NCBI GenBank assembly: GCA_933207985.1
Contig: OW240915.1
Span: forward strand, 277,270,899-277,334,898
DNA length: 64,000 nucleotides
Reading direction: 5' to 3'
Origin: Pelobates cultripes
Lineage: Eukaryota; Chordata; Amphibia; Anura; Pelobatidae
This document shows, in pieces, positions 1 through 11,543 of this stretch. Position numbers and translations under genes: made by a program. Below the pieces are notes generated by a model. The model was not told where the DNA came from. It ran no database searches and saw only the letters and a list, made by a program, of their open reading frames with translations. How positions within the stretch are numbered: the stretch's first letter is position 1; each line of letters opens with the position of its first letter.

Positions 1-44
1 TGAATCTATTTAGCAGTTTTTTTCATTCGCTTTTGTAGATGAGT

Positions 45-319
45 AAAAGATTTTTCAAGTAAAAGTCAAAAAACATGTATTTTTCAATTTTTCATCATAT
101 TTTTTTATTTTTTTTAAATTAAAATACATGAGATTATATAAATAATGGTATGTAAAGAAAGCCCATTTTGTCCTGAAAAAAACAATATATAATTTGTATG
201 GGAACAGTAAATGAGAAAGCGGAAAATTACAGCCAAACACAAACACCACAAAAGTGTAAAAATATGCCTGGTCGCAAATGTACAACATCGCAAAAACAGT
301 CCAGTCCTTAAGGGGTTAA
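45..319 (-). repeat. Repeat ending in TTAACCCCTTAAGGAC (partial copy)
   Basis: The right edge (304-319) reads GTCCTTAAGGGGTTAA, the exact terminal inverted repeat of the short element at 2620-2699. Read on the minus strand it runs from that terminus into an AT-rich body. The other terminus is not visible, so the left boundary is approximate. The body has no long open frame that looks like protein. Seen: the shared terminus. Inferred: it is an internally different, longer member of the same terminal-repeat family. Confidence 0.5.
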
Positions 320-1456
320 ATAGGTTCATCTTAAATTTTACTGAGCAAAGGTGGGTGGACAGGGATCACATCGATATTAGGGAACATATAGTCCCAAAAT
401 AACTAATATTATTTTTGTGTCTATAGATTCACTTAAAAGAGAAACTTAGTATCAAAATATATCAAAATGTATCTTCAATACATATAATTAGTTACAAAAA
501 ACATGATTTTACAATTATTTGCACAACTACTTCCTACGTCCTAAAATGGTACTGTTAGTTAACTGTACAACTGGCCTCTGCAGCTAGTGAAGATTAAAAG
601 AACCACTAAGTTTACCTAGACCAAGCATCTAAGTTTTGTATAATCGGTCACAATCCAATCAAGTGAATCAGAGAAAAGGCAGTGTTTTCATGGAAATGCC
701 TACAGGGACGCACTATACTCACCAAAAGCTGCAGTTGTTCTGGCGACTATAGTGTCCCTTGAATAGTGGAAGAATTTTGAAAAAGTATATATCTCAAAGG
801 GCCATTCTTAAAAATTGTTATACATAAAGAATCCTTATGGTCAAAACTAAATCTCACCACATACGTTCATGAACAATAATGCTTTGTATTTGTAAATCTG
901 AAAAACTAAATTCATAGCTAGAACGGATAATACAATTAAATATTTTAAAAGCAGGAACTCCTAGCCGGATGGGAGAATGGCTGTGACCTGGAGGTACATT
1001 GATACACTGTTGCTTGGGCACAGATTCTCCAATCCAGGCAAAACTTGGACAGGGTGATAAGCTATCTAGGGATGTATGATGTGTGAGGGTGCTGTCCAGG
1101 GAAAGAGGGGTTTCTACACCATGGTTTCAGGTATGGGAGGACACAGCGTGGAGTTCATCTTATTAATCTGGAATTAAAGTGTTAAAGTCCCCATGTATTG
1201 GTTGAAAGAAAAATTCCACACTGGACATATATCAGTTAAGGAAAATGGATTAAAAAAAATCTATTTTATTCTATTTTTTTTAAATAGACAATGTTTTGTT
1301 TGTTCATGTATAACCTTTATAACGCAATGCTAGGGTGTTACTTATTTTCTCATGTGAATATTTTATGTACTATATAAAGAAATTTAACAAAAATGGATGC
1401 TTTTGTGAATTTGCGGTTGGAAAAGGGGCTATTAAAATAAAAACATTGGGCTCTAT

Positions 1457-1462
<6 letters not shown>
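320..1462. other. No recognisable feature
   Basis: AT-rich, CpG-poor DNA with no convincing open frame, terminal repeats or tandem array. Confidence 0.5.

Positions 1463-1500
<38 letters not shown>
1463..1500. repeat. (TA)n microsatellite
   Basis: About 19 uninterrupted TA units flanked by TG-rich and GAATATATATG sequence. Short open frames across it translate to IYIYIY and are artefacts. Confidence 0.95.
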
Positions 1501-1504
<4 letters not shown>

Positions 1505-1511
1505 TATATAT

Positions 1512-2540
1512 GTCAATGGACAAAACTAAGTATCTATTTCTAATGCAACTTGTTTTATGCAAAACTGAGCTTTAATTGCAAGGAACAAAGGAATCTCCCT
1601 AGAGGATTCGAATATTAGATCCTAGAATACTGCAGGGCAGGTTAAGTCAAATGTCACACTGTCTACGTAGCTATAGCAATTGATTGAAAGATAAAAGTAA
1701 ATTAAATACTATCTCATACAGTATACCTTTATAAAAACTCTGTTAGGATACAGCAGGTTGTGTATCTCCCAGGGTGCCAGCTTATGTAGAACAATAGTGT
1801 AGCAAATCATTGAAGATTCCGCTAGTTAAAGGCATATTTTTATTCAGTACAGTAAATTGAACTAATTGTCACTCAGTCAGTTCAAATGATGTTCTCAAAC
1901 AATTCCTGCATATGGAAAGATCGAGGTCTAGGTGGTTCCTTCCTGCTGAATGCAAAAACGTCTCATGTGGTACGGCACAGAGATAATAGATGATAAAAGA
2001 TTCTACGATTCCTACATTTCAGTCCCCAGGCAAGCTTTCCTTCAATTACTAAACTGGGTAATGTATACTCATGAAGTGAATTATATATAACTCAGTTCAC
2101 AAATGCACGTATGTATATATTCATACATATATGTTGTGGAATATCCTAAAATAGTTTTTCGATATCGGAGTTGGCTCATGCTTAGTTACGATTATTTTCT
2201 ATTCTATTATTTTCCTTCTATAAAACTCTTGATAGCAGCATTCAGGATAATATGTATCAATCTTCTAGGGTTAAGTAGAGTGATGGGAACTGGTTTCCTA
2301 TTGGTCGCCTTTGCATTTGATCAAAGCATTTTTAGAGGTGAAAGTTTTCAAAGCAATCACTATCAAAAAATTGTAAAACATTTTCCTGCCAGGAATGATG
2401 GCAGAAAGTATTATCAAATTAAAAACTGGGCCTAATTGGTTCTGATTTATATAGTAACTGATTTATTTATTAATTGCACAATGTTAAGCTCAGTAGATTA
2501 CTACTATGAGGGTAACAACTAAAAAAATCATAGCACCTTC
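1512..2540. other. No recognisable feature
   Basis: AT-rich, apparently unique DNA. A 110-codon frame at 2103-2435 (+) has an amino-acid make-up typical of translated AT-rich DNA and no recognisable motif, so it is not called as a gene. Confidence 0.45.
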
Positions 2541-2619
2541 ATAAGGTTTTTCAGTAACATCACAGCTTGAAGGTTACAGGCAGTCAAGTACCTTGATAAT
2601 GCTAATAGGTGACAGGTGT
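2541..2619 (+). repeat. Old dispersed repeat, uninterrupted copy
   Basis: The segment containing AACATCACAGCTTGAAGG and later GATAATGCTAATAGGTGACA is about 80% similar by eye to the sequence on the two sides of the element at 26444-27248. It therefore shows what the empty site there looked like before insertion. The function of this repeat is unknown. Confidence 0.6.
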
Positions 2620-2699
2620 TTAACCCCTTAAGGACACATGACATGTGTGACATGTCATGATTCCATTTTAATCCAGAAGTTTGGTCCTTAAGGGGTTAA
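2620..2699. mobile_element. 80-bp miniature element with TTAA ends
   Basis: It has perfect 16-bp terminal inverted repeats, TTAACCCCTTAAGGAC on the left and GTCCTTAAGGGGTTAA on the right. The outermost TTAA on each side could be a target duplication as in piggyBac-type transposons. The core contains the near-palindrome ACATGACATGTGTGACATGT. It encodes nothing, so it is a non-autonomous element if mobile. Confidence 0.7.
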
Positions 2700-3364
2700 T
2701 TAACCTATAATTTTTCATATGGATATTGCAGAGTGTGTTTCTTTAAAATAATTAAAAATAGAATTTTCAGGTACTACATTTATCAATTTTGCTGAGATAT
2801 ATTGTAGTTATGGTGCTAATTTGTCCTTTTATTGGTGTCATTGATTGTTGATGAATAGTAAATGTTGCTTGTAAAAATCATCATGTTAGGGGAGGTATTT
2901 GTAGTGTTAGTTTTTTTATTTTATGTACAAATACTATTTTGGGTATTTATTTAGTCTTTGAAAAGCATTTTCGGGGACTTTTCAAGATCTTTATGGTGCT
3001 AAATTTGTGGAGTGTGCTCTAGTTCCATTGAAGTGTCAATATGTCTTTTTCTAAAAAAGATTTTGATCACTGAAACTTGATTGTTTAACATATTTCTCTT
3101 TTTCAGCACATCAATAATGATAAAAATGTTGTCAAACGTAAAGAAAGGTGAGATTGTGATTTCTTTGACATCATTAATTGCTCATCAGCAGCCATTATCA
3201 TGATGATTAAATATCAAACAGTGAGTTGTAACGTACAGGTGTCTCTTCTCTCAAAAACTGCTTTGTACAATGATACTGTGCGAACTGGGACATATACAAT
3301 GATACTGCTGATCAGGTACATAAAGATACAATATATGCAAGACAGTAGTATCATATAGATGTCT
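2700..3364. other. No recognisable feature
   Basis: AT-rich DNA without a gene or clear repeat structure. Confidence 0.45.
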
Positions 3365-3767
3365 TTAAAGGGACACTGTAGGCACCCATACCACTTCAGC
3401 TCATTGAAGTGGTCTTGGTGCAATGTCCCATGTCCTCTAACCCTACAGTGGTAATTATTGCATTTCTTGAGACTTTCCGTTGTCTGACACTGAACGTCCT
3501 CACGCTCTGCATGAAGACCTCCAGCGTCAGATTTTTCCCCGTAGGAAAGCATTGAATAATGTTTTTCTATAGGGAAATCCTAATGCAAGAGCGGCAATTG
3601 CCGAGCATGGGTGGAGCCTGACCCAACACCGATGGACACTGGCGCTGGATTCAGGTAACTGACTGAAGGGTTTTTTACCCTTTCAGCACCGCGAGAGGGG
3701 GGCACTGCAGGAGCCTATAGTGCGAGGAAAACTGGTTTGTTTCCCTGGCACTATAGAATCCCTTTAA
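3365..3767 (+). mobile_element. TTAA-ended miniature element (AGGGACACTGTAG family)
   Basis: A 403-bp unit starting TTAAAGGGACACTGTAGGCA and ending CTATAGAATCCCTTTAA, so the ends are imperfect inverted repeats bracketed by TTAA. Near the left end is the internal inverted repeat CCACTTCAGCTCATTGAAGTGG. The interior is GC-richer than its surroundings and contains a TAGGAAAGCATT segment that recurs in other copies in this window (16378, 37297 and 53426). A 112-codon minus frame inside it is incidental. TTAA at both ends points to a piggyBac-like mobilisation history (inference). Confidence 0.8.
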
Positions 3768-4963
3768 TCAAACTATTGTACTCTAGAACTACATACAATT
3801 CAAACAAATGTAAGAAATTCCATTTAAAATATTAGGTACAGAAAATATTCATGCATAAATGTAGCTGTCTTTATTTTTTAACATGTGTCCTATTCAAAGA
3901 TATGGATAAAAACAAAAGCAAAACAAGGCACCTAATACTTTAGAACAAAAAAAATCTTCTGCAAATGTGGAACAATTTTTGATGTTAAGCATTTAAAACC
4001 AATGCTCCACGACCGCTTGTTAGCAAACTTCTGTCGCCGTTCTTGAGGCTTTGAGTGATCATGCAAATAGGCTTCAATAACTAAAGAGTTTATGCAACAG
4101 AAAAATTAAAGTGCTTACAATCCATCAAGTCAAGCTGTCACAGCATCCTGCCTAAACACTTTGACAAAATACACATAGGGCTCATGTTGGAGTAATGATG
4201 AATGACAGTAAAGTGTATGGCAAATCCTTTTAAATATTCAAATGCAGCATATATCATGATGAAAATCCACAGAATAACTCAATGTTTGCACATGTGCTGA
4301 GATTGCCCCATTCAGGCCAACAGATATATTCCCATGCATGCGTTTTTAACTTTGATCAGTAAAAAAAAATATCCTGATGCCTTCTAATCAGTACTAAACT
4401 CATTTTTATTTATTGTCTGTGCATATTTTCCATATGCTAATAAATATACATTGTAATCCTAGGTTGGCCTCGCTCCCAGTACCTATGTATTGTATTATTT
4501 AATTTATTTCCCTATGTTTTAGAGATCTCTTTTTATTAATATTCTTTAAGAAAGACAATGGATATTTGGAAATTCCGTACAGCTGAGATTTTACTATTTG
4601 CACCTTTTGATCTATTTAAAAAAATACTACTGCAACCAAAAATACTAATGCTTGGTTAAACTACCAAGAGAACTTTTTTCTCATTATTGACAATGTAGAT
4701 GGATTGTTTTTTCCAAGAAATGCATACATTACATATTGGATAGGTATAGGGTTCTATATTGAAAAATAAATCAAAGACTATTCTATTTTTGCTTCGGATT
4801 TCTTTAAATTAAATGCAATATGTGTGAATGCATACCCCAGCTCATTTGGTACTCTAGAGGTCTGTCCTGGAATCTCCCATCTGGTGCATGCTATTATGTC
4901 TTCTATTTCCAGAGTCCTAGAGTCAGCTACCACATTGTTTGTAATATCTCAAATACTATAGAG
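3768..4963. other. No recognisable feature
   Basis: AT-rich DNA, no open frame or repeat structure I can support. Confidence 0.45.
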
Positions 4964-5096
4964 TAGGGGTGCCCAAAACGTAGATCCCCAAATGTTTCAA
5001 ACGTTTTGATGATGCTTTGTGATTTTAAAGACATTCTAAAAGCATTGGAGTTTTAGTTCTACAACATCTGGGAATATAGCTTTTGGGCATCCCTGC
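4964..5096. mobile_element. Short inverted-repeat element (GGGGTGCCCAAA type)
   Basis: The left end TAGGGGTGCCCAAAACGTAG and right end TTTTGGGCATCCCTGCC are inverted repeats. Between them ATGATGCTTTGTGATTTTAA and TTTTAGTTCTACAACATCTG are parts of a longer, decayed palindrome. It is non-coding and resembles hAT-like miniature elements common in vertebrates (family-level inference). A second, partial copy lies at 22314-22410. Confidence 0.65.
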
Positions 5097-5379
5097 CATA
5101 AAGGCTTGTGGGCTGACCTTTTGTTCAGAGACTATGGACCTTTTTGGCATAAAGTTTAACTGACTTTTTTGGCCAAACTGGCTTCCATGACTTTCCCTTA
5201 AAGTGGCCCTGCATTTCTCTTAAAGTGCCCCTCCTCCCCCCAAAAAATATTTATGAGCATTTCATGGCTCCTGGGTGAAGTGCCAGGAGCTGTTGAAAGA
5301 AGATGGAAGCATCTATGAGGAACTTTCAGGTAATAATATATAAATAGTGCACATAAAATATTTACTAACTTATAATATA

Positions 5380-5593
5380 CAGTTGCAAGAAAAAGTATGT
5401 GAACCCTTTGGAAAGATATGGATTTCTGCACAAATTGGTCATAAAATGTGATCTGATCATCATCTAAGTCACAACAATAGACAATCACAGTCTTCTTAAA
5501 CTAATAACACACAAAGAATGAAATGTTGCCATGTTTTTATTGAACACACCATGTAAACATTCACAGTGCAGGTGGAAAAGTATGTGAACCCTT
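5380..5593 (+). repeat. Left inverted repeat of the Tc1-like element
   Basis: A 213-bp arm whose reverse complement lies at 6779-6991. It has an outer and an inner copy of a direct repeat containing AAGTATGTGAACCCTT, likely transposase binding sites by analogy with IR/DR elements. Confidence 0.9.
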
Positions 5594-5597
5594 GGAT

Positions 5598-6612
5598 TTA
5601 ATAACTGGTTGAACCTCCTTTGGCAGCAATAACTTCAACCAAACGTTTCCTGTAGTTGCAGATCAGACATGCACAACGGTCAGGAGTAATTCTTGACCAT
5701 TCCTCTTTACAGAACTGTTTCAGTTCAGCAATATTCTTGGGATGTCTGGTGTTCACTTTCTTGAGGTCATGCCACAGCATCTCAATCGGGTTGAGGTCAG
5801 AACTCTGACTGGGCCACTTCAGAAGGTGTATTTTCTTCTGTTTAAACCATTCCTGTTATTGATTTACTTATATGCTTTAGGTCATTGTCCTGTTGCAACA
5901 CCCATCTTCTGTTGAGCTTCAGCGGGTAGACAGATGGCCTTAAGTTCTCCTGCAAAATGTCTTGATAAACTTGGGAATTCATTTTTCCTTCGATGATAGC
6001 AATCCGTCCAGGCCCTGACGCAGCAAAGCAGCCCCAAACCATGATGCCCCCACCACCATACTTCACAGTTGGGATGAGGTTTTGATGTTGGTGTGCTGTG
6101 CCTTTTTTTCGCCACACACAGTGTTGTGTGTTTCTTCCAAACAACTCAACTTTGGTTTCATCTGTCCACAGAATATTTTGCCAGTACTGCTGTGGAACAT
6201 CCAGGTGCTCTTGTGCAAACTGTAAAGGTGCAGCAATGTTTTGTTTGGACAGCAGTGGCTTCCTCTGTGGTATCCTCCCATGAAATCCATTCTTGTTTAG
6301 TGTTTTACGTATTGTAAAACAGGGATGTTAGCATTTGCCAGTGACTTTTGTAAGTCTTTAGCTGACACTCTAGGATTCTTCTTCACCTCATTGAGCAGTC
6401 TGTACTGTGCTCTTGCAGTCATCTTTACAGGACGGCCACTCCTAGGGAGAGTAGAAGCAGTGCTGATCTTTCTCAATTTATAGACAATTTGTCTTACCAT
6501 GGACTGATGAACAGCAAGGCTTTTGGAGATACTTTTATAACCCTTTCCAGCTTTATGCAAGTCAACAATTCTTGATCGTAGGTCTTATGAGAGCTCTTTT
6601 TGTACAAGGCAT
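5598..6612 (-). pseudogene. Tc1-like transposase, broken
   Basis: This would be a DDE transposase of about 338 residues that cuts and pastes the surrounding element. The N-terminal helix-turn-helix region is at about 6297-6600 ([15 protein letters not shown]), followed by a GRP-type motif (RSGRPVKM). The catalytic region keeps its three acidic residues: WTDETK near 6165, QQDND near 5890, and NPIEML near 5780. The C-terminus ends GGSTSY at a stop at 5598. Defects are an early frameshift and an in-frame TAA near 6590, a frameshift near 6310 separating the DNA-binding and catalytic parts, and a frameshift near 5855. DNDPKH of the family reads DNDLKH. The start is taken at the ATG at 6612 because it lies at the usual distance from KELS-type residues. 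Not functional as it stands. Confidence 0.9.
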
Positions 6613-6778
6613 CATTCACATCAGGCAATGCTTCTTGTAAAAAGCAAACCTAGAACTGGTGTGTGTTTTTTATAGGGCAGGGCAGCCGTAACCAACACCT
6701 CCAATCTCATCCTATTGATTGGACTCCAGTTGGCTGACATCTCACTCCAATTAGCTCTTGGAGATGTCATTAGTCTAA

Positions 6779-6991
6779 GGGTTCACATACTTTTTCCACC
6801 TGCACTGTGAATGTTTACATGGTGTGTTCAATAAAAACATGGCAACATTTCATTCTTTGTGTGTTATTAGTTTAAGAAGACTGTGATTGTCTATTGTTGT
6901 GACTTAGATGATGATCAGATCACATTTTATGACCAATTTGTGCAGAAATCCATATCATTCCAAAGGGTTCACATACTTTTTCTTGCAACTG
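6779..6991 (-). repeat. Right inverted repeat of the Tc1-like element
   Basis: Mirror of 5380-5593. The only differences I find are A versus T in GGAAAGAT/GGAATGAT and one extra A in the inner direct repeat. Confidence 0.9.
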
Positions 6992-6999
6992 TATACCAA

Positions 7000-7350
7000 T
7001 GTACCAAATTGATAAACACTATAAAATGTTACAACCAACAATCATACAGTGATAAAGTATATGAAAAGTGATACTAAAGTATAATGTGTGGTCATAGCAA
7101 TCTTCAAAAAACACACAAATACTTGCGATATCCCCTAAAATAATGTAAAAATCCCCTAAAATAATGTAGACATAAGAATTACCGATAAAAACAAATATCT
7201 ACCCATTTAAAATATATGACAATATGCCAAAGATATACACATACACCATAAAACATTGCAACAAACATAAAATGATACAGTGCATGAAAAGTGCTACTAA
7301 AGTCTAGTGTTTGGTCACAGCAATATTTAAAACCAATAGCAAATAAGCTA
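7000..7350 (+). repeat. Two diverged direct repeats about 245 bp apart
   Basis: The stretch ending GAAAAGTGATACTAAAGT (about 7000-7110) recurs at about 7245-7345 as GAAAAGTGCTACTAAAGT. The surrounding words CATACAGTG and GGTCATAGCAAT are also repeated with changes. A local tandem duplication that has diverged; no coding content. Confidence 0.65.
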
Positions 7351-7404
7351 AAAAAAGGAAACAAAACAGAAATTAGTGTTATAAGCAAACATATTTAGTA
7401 AGTA

Positions 7405-8738
7405 TTAATTCAAGGTGGAGTGGATAGAGCACCACTCTACAGCTATGGGGCACAGGGAAGACCAGTCCCTTGGGTACGTGGGATCAGACTCTTGTATGGT
7501 TGAGGAACGCACCGGGAACCCGCAAACACAGGATGGGGCCTACCTGCCTTGGAGCCAGGGAGAGGCGGCCGCTCTCCGTACCGGCACCTCCGCATACCGA
7601 CCCCACTGAACACTCACCTCCTAGCCCCCCACCCCCTTTGGACCGATGTGGGATATCTTGGTCTAGGCTGGAAGTCGGGAGCGATCAGCCCGCCAAAAAG
7701 CACACATCAAAGCTACAACGCTCCTATGCTGGGCGCACCTAAAATGGCGGCTGAAACAGCGACACTCGAAAAGAGCCTGCACTCTCAAAAAAAGCTACAC
7801 CAAGACATCATGGAATGAATAGACGACAGCTTCAACCGCTTTTGGGAACAGTTCTGGGAGCGATAACACGCAGCCCAGCCCGCACAACACACTCCACTCC
7901 ACAGACCAAGGGTGAGCTGAGGCGAGGACAGAGGGAAGTGAGGGGAAAGTCCTTGGGCACAGCGACAGCATCTCCACTTACCCCCGAGCCACAGAGCCAA
8001 CCCGGGTTGAAGGTCAAACCGGGGAACACCCAAAAAGTCAACCACACATACGGAGGCCCAGGCTGCGCAAACACAAGCGATCCACCAGACCCTCCGTTAC
8101 ACCTATGCGGGGAAGAAACTCGGACTATAGCAAGTACAGAGTTTGTGGTCAACGGATGCAAGACCTCATACCGACCTGGGGCAAGAAGGTCACCCTCATG
8201 AGCAACCTCACACCAGCGGCTCCCAGAGGACCTCCAGCGGGTGCTGACAGTATCCCAACAGAGGGCATTGGCTGACAGGAGCACTACCACAAGCCCACAA
8301 ATGCTCACCGTTCCAGTAACATGCAGCCACTGCAGCTGGACAGCCCAGAGGTCTAGCGTTAATGGGACTCAAGAGCAGAATGTTAGGCATTACTTTACCA
8401 TGTCTTACCTATGTTTTCGCACTGTTTAGTTAATAATTCTAAGGTACCATTGCTAGCACTCTGCAGCTCCAGCGTACAGTAACTTTTAAACGCAAATGTA
8501 ACCTGCTTAGACCTAACCTAATGCATGACAAGCTTAGTTCAACCTATGTTCATACCTATTTAAGCGACATCACCTAAGTGTCAATCTTATTATCTTAAAA
8601 ATTGTGCATGTTCCTGCAAACACCCTGATTGTACCACATGTAATAAGCCGGAGGACTGCTGTCGGGGCACCGAATGCATTTATGCATTCACTAAATGCAC
8701 TACAAAAATATTAAATAAGAAATAAAAAAAATAGCCAC
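7405..8738 (+). mobile_element. Probable LINE-like retroposon, internally deleted
   Basis: A sharply bounded GC- and CpG-rich block (7405-8400) is followed by AT-richer sequence that ends in AAATAAGAAATAAAAAAA. This is the pattern of a non-LTR retroposon with a GC-rich 5' part and an A-rich tail. AAAATGGCGGCTGAAACAG near 7740 resembles the start of such a 5' region. Several overlapping short frames exist on both strands (for example 7815-8201 + and 7832-8308 -), but none shows reverse transcriptase or endonuclease motifs, so the coding part would be missing. No target duplication was found. Alternatives: LTR fragment or CpG-rich unique sequence. Confidence 0.4.
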
Positions 8739-10072
8739 TAGAGTTATAAACTTAAAAAATTGGAAAAAAACAGGAAAACTGTATACTGAAAAATAAAAGA
8801 AAGAGAAAGAAGAAAGAAAGAGAAGAAAATAAAATGTGAAGTAGGAAAGTGTGGATGGAGGAAAAGAAAGACAGGGGATTGAGAGTGTGCTCCATCACAT
8901 TTTTTTAAATTCCATTTCAACATGAAATGAAATTGACTTTAGACCTTTTTTCTTTCTTAAAATACTTTTATTTTTGATATGCAATTTTGAAATTGCATAT
9001 GCGCATGCATACACAAACATAAAATCTATTCATTATACATAGTAATAACTATTTTTAATAGTTCAATGACAACATCTGAAGAAAGCCATACAACATAAGC
9101 ACTGAATAAAGAAACAGGCAGATCGATTGTTAAACTCTACTTTTTTTTTTTTTTACAGCAAACGGCACTTTTATAGTTATGACTAACGAATAAACATGCA
9201 GCTTGAATAGAACATTTTCTGAATTTCATCTATAATCTAGCACTCACATATTTTGATCAATTTAAGAGGTTTACAACAAATATGTTGCACAGCTTTAAAC
9301 TCTGCATTACTGGAAAAACTCCTAACCAAATTTAGTGCAAACCTTTTCTTCTATTCACGAGACTATGATTTGTTTGGTATACATAGATTCTTGCAAATTC
9401 AATCTCAAATGCACCTACTTTAAACAGCAAATTGTCAGTCAGTATGTTGCCATAGCAACTCATCCCACTTTGAATTTAGTCACATGGCTGCAAGTTTATG
9501 AATTTCACTGTCTAGGGAAAATAGAATGCAAAGAATTGGAAAAAAAATGTTTAATTTAAAACCTCCAAACTACTGGAAACCTTTTATACCTCTCAGGCTC
9601 AACTGCTTTTTTTTTTTTTAAATGTGAAATTAATGTTTTATATTTTTTATCATTTATTTTGAGCTGCAATATAATGAATAAAACTATGTGTTGCATAGAA
9701 AGTGCCCCATTGGTGTTAAAACAAAATACATAACATTTGTGAGTTCATTTTTTTCATAATAATCTTTTCTTTCTACTTTACACCATGGGCTCAATTTACT
9801 CCAGCCTGATGCTGTTTTTTGTTTCAATAACATTTGTCAGCCAATTTACATAGAGAACCAGTCGTATATCACTTTTGATCATGTTGGTAGGCCTCAACAA
9901 TGATACATTTATTGTAAAGATTTTGTGACAGCCACATCGAACATCATCCTAATTAACTTAACAGATTTTTAAGACAAAAAGGTGCACTGGAATGTAAGAG
10001 GCACCCATGTATTTTAACTAGATATGTAGTGGAAAAAAACAAAAAAAGTACTCTAATTACAGTAAACTTCAG
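8739..10072. other. No gene; purine-rich patch at 8795-8850
   Basis: AT-rich DNA. Around 8795-8850 the plus strand is almost only A and G (GAAAGAGAAAGAAGAAAGAA). Nothing else recognised. Confidence 0.5.
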
Positions 10073-10600
10073 TTTATGGGTAGTGTACAGTGGATGCAGT
10101 ATGTAGGGGAATAGCGTGTATGTTGGGGATGTAGTGTATCACAAATACAGTGTGTGTGTGTGCGAGTATGAGAATTTGTAGCGTGGGGTAGGGGCTGTGC
10201 TCTGTGGGGAACAACAGAGGAGCAGTTTCATTTATTTTTTTAATTATTATTACTGTTATTTTGTCATATTTAAGTTTATTTCCCACTTTGCTTCTTGCCT
10301 CAGGCCAGGGACAGGAGACACAACATCCCCTGGCGGTCAAGTGGTCCCAAGGTGTTCTAGGGAATCACTGCTGCACTGCTGCACTTCTGCAAGGGGCAGA
10401 CTCTAAAGGTGAGCTCTGGCATTGTTGCTGTGGTAACCTATGGTGATTCTCTGACAGGCCGGCGCTCGAGAGAGGAAGCGGAAGAAAGATAGGCTTATAG
10501 GCTCCCTCTCTTACTAAGGAAGCCTGCAATGGCATGGTGAGGGAGATCTTTGATCATTTATGATCTTTGATCTCCTTCACCGGGGAAGTTCATAGGTATA
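10073..10600 (+). repeat. Fragment of the GT-array / CCTGGCGGTC module
   Basis: A short GT-rich array with TGCAGT units (10080-10200) is followed by an AT-rich spacer and then by CATCCCCTGGCGGTCAAGTGG. The same order occurs inside the hAT-like elements at 24427-26215 and 53494-56247, where the last part reads ATCCCTGGTGGTCC. Neither terminus of such an element is visible here, so this is a fragment or an older copy. Confidence 0.5.
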
Positions 10601-10628
10601 TGCATATATAATATAGAAGATACAAGTT

Positions 10629-11001
10629 CCAGTGCACTTGCTCATCCACTAAACAGCAATTTCATGTTTCACAAAATGTAAATGTTTTATTTAAAAACAC
10701 ATAGGCAAACAATAACAGGGGTTTAGTTATAGTATATGATCATACATTGCATAAGACTGCCACAACTCCAGGTCTTACTCTAGCATCCCAATGCCTGCTC
10801 TTATGAGATTCATCCAGTTACTTGGGAAATACTTCCTCCTGGGGCTCTCTGCAGGTCACAGTTGTGGCAGACTTATGCAATGTATGATCATATACTGTAA
10901 GTTAACCCCATTATTTTTGCCTAGGTGAGGTGTTTTTAAATAAAACTATTATATTCTGTGAAACTTGAAATTGCTGTTTAATGGATGAGCAAGTGCGCTG
11001 G
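10629..11001. repeat. Foldback repeat, arms about 140 bp
   Basis: The left arm 10629-10767 (from CCAGTGCACTTGCTCATCCA) is the near-complete inverse of 10860-11001 (to GATGAGCAAGTGCGCTGG), with a 92-bp loop. The sequence matches the direct copies at 21008, 40069 and 40466. The structure is therefore an inverted pair of one dispersed repeat, whose right-hand member continues to about 11090 (GGCCCCAGCAGCACCCTAT). Confidence 0.85.
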
Positions 11002-11085
11002 ATCTCGTAAATTGTATAAATTGGCCCCAGCAGCACCCTATAATGTATGCATGTTCAGGTGAGCGCAGGCTCTTGGTTTCATATT

Positions 11086-11094
<9 letters not shown>

Positions 11095-11145
<51 letters not shown>
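11095..11145. repeat. (TA)n microsatellite
   Basis: About 25 TA units directly abutting the foldback repeat family. Frames through it are artefacts. Confidence 0.95.
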
Positions 11146-11151
<6 letters not shown>

Positions 11152-11543
11152 CATATGCAGCCTATATTCCAAAAAAAACACGATGTGTATTAGTACACAT
11201 TCAGTCTGCATCATATTTGCTTGTACATAAATAATAATATTTCCACACAATAGAGATTTAACAAGACAAAACTGGTGCTATTTTGGGTGCAAAGTGCTAA
11301 CCGATGAGAGGTATTCTTTTGGCTTCTATAGGTTTCCGTGGTAATTGTTCCTTAATTAACATTTTGCCCCAGAATACCACCTGCTTTGCCTTGATAAATC
11401 TCCACCATTGTGTCTGTTTCTAGTATACCTTAAATAAGTGTCAGATGTGAATTAAGTGCATAAAGCACTGACAGTTCTATAAAACCGGTTGATTACCACC
11501 TTCAGTGCTCAGTTGCTACTTCTGTAGAGAACATGGCTTTTTT

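Larger units (their letters stand above)
5380..6991 (-). mobile_element. Full-length Tc1-like transposon, IR/DR type
   Basis: A 1612-bp element starting CAGTTGCAAGAAAAAGTATG and ending in the reverse complement of this, flanked by TA on both sides (5378-5379 and 6992-6993) as expected for Tc1/mariner insertion. The inverted repeats are about 213 bp and each holds two copies of AAAAGTATGTGAACCCTT, one at the outer and one at the inner end. This is the arrangement known as IR/DR in vertebrate Tc1-like elements. The transposase runs on the minus strand and is broken. The arms differ by one substitution and one single-base indel by eye. Confidence 0.95.

Noticed and set aside
6063..6290. 75-codon minus frame inside the first Tc1-like element
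   Set aside because: It is the wrong frame; the neighbouring frame gives the conserved NILWTDETKVELFGR sequence.
7405..7500. TGGAGTGGATAGAGC as an A box of a tRNA-derived SINE
   Set aside because: No convincing B box follows at the normal distance and the sequence continues into the long GC-rich block.
7815..8308. Overlapping frames of 128 (+) and 158 (-) codons in a GC-rich block
   Set aside because: GC-rich DNA has few stops; no motif, and strands overlap; the block is better explained as part of a retroposon.
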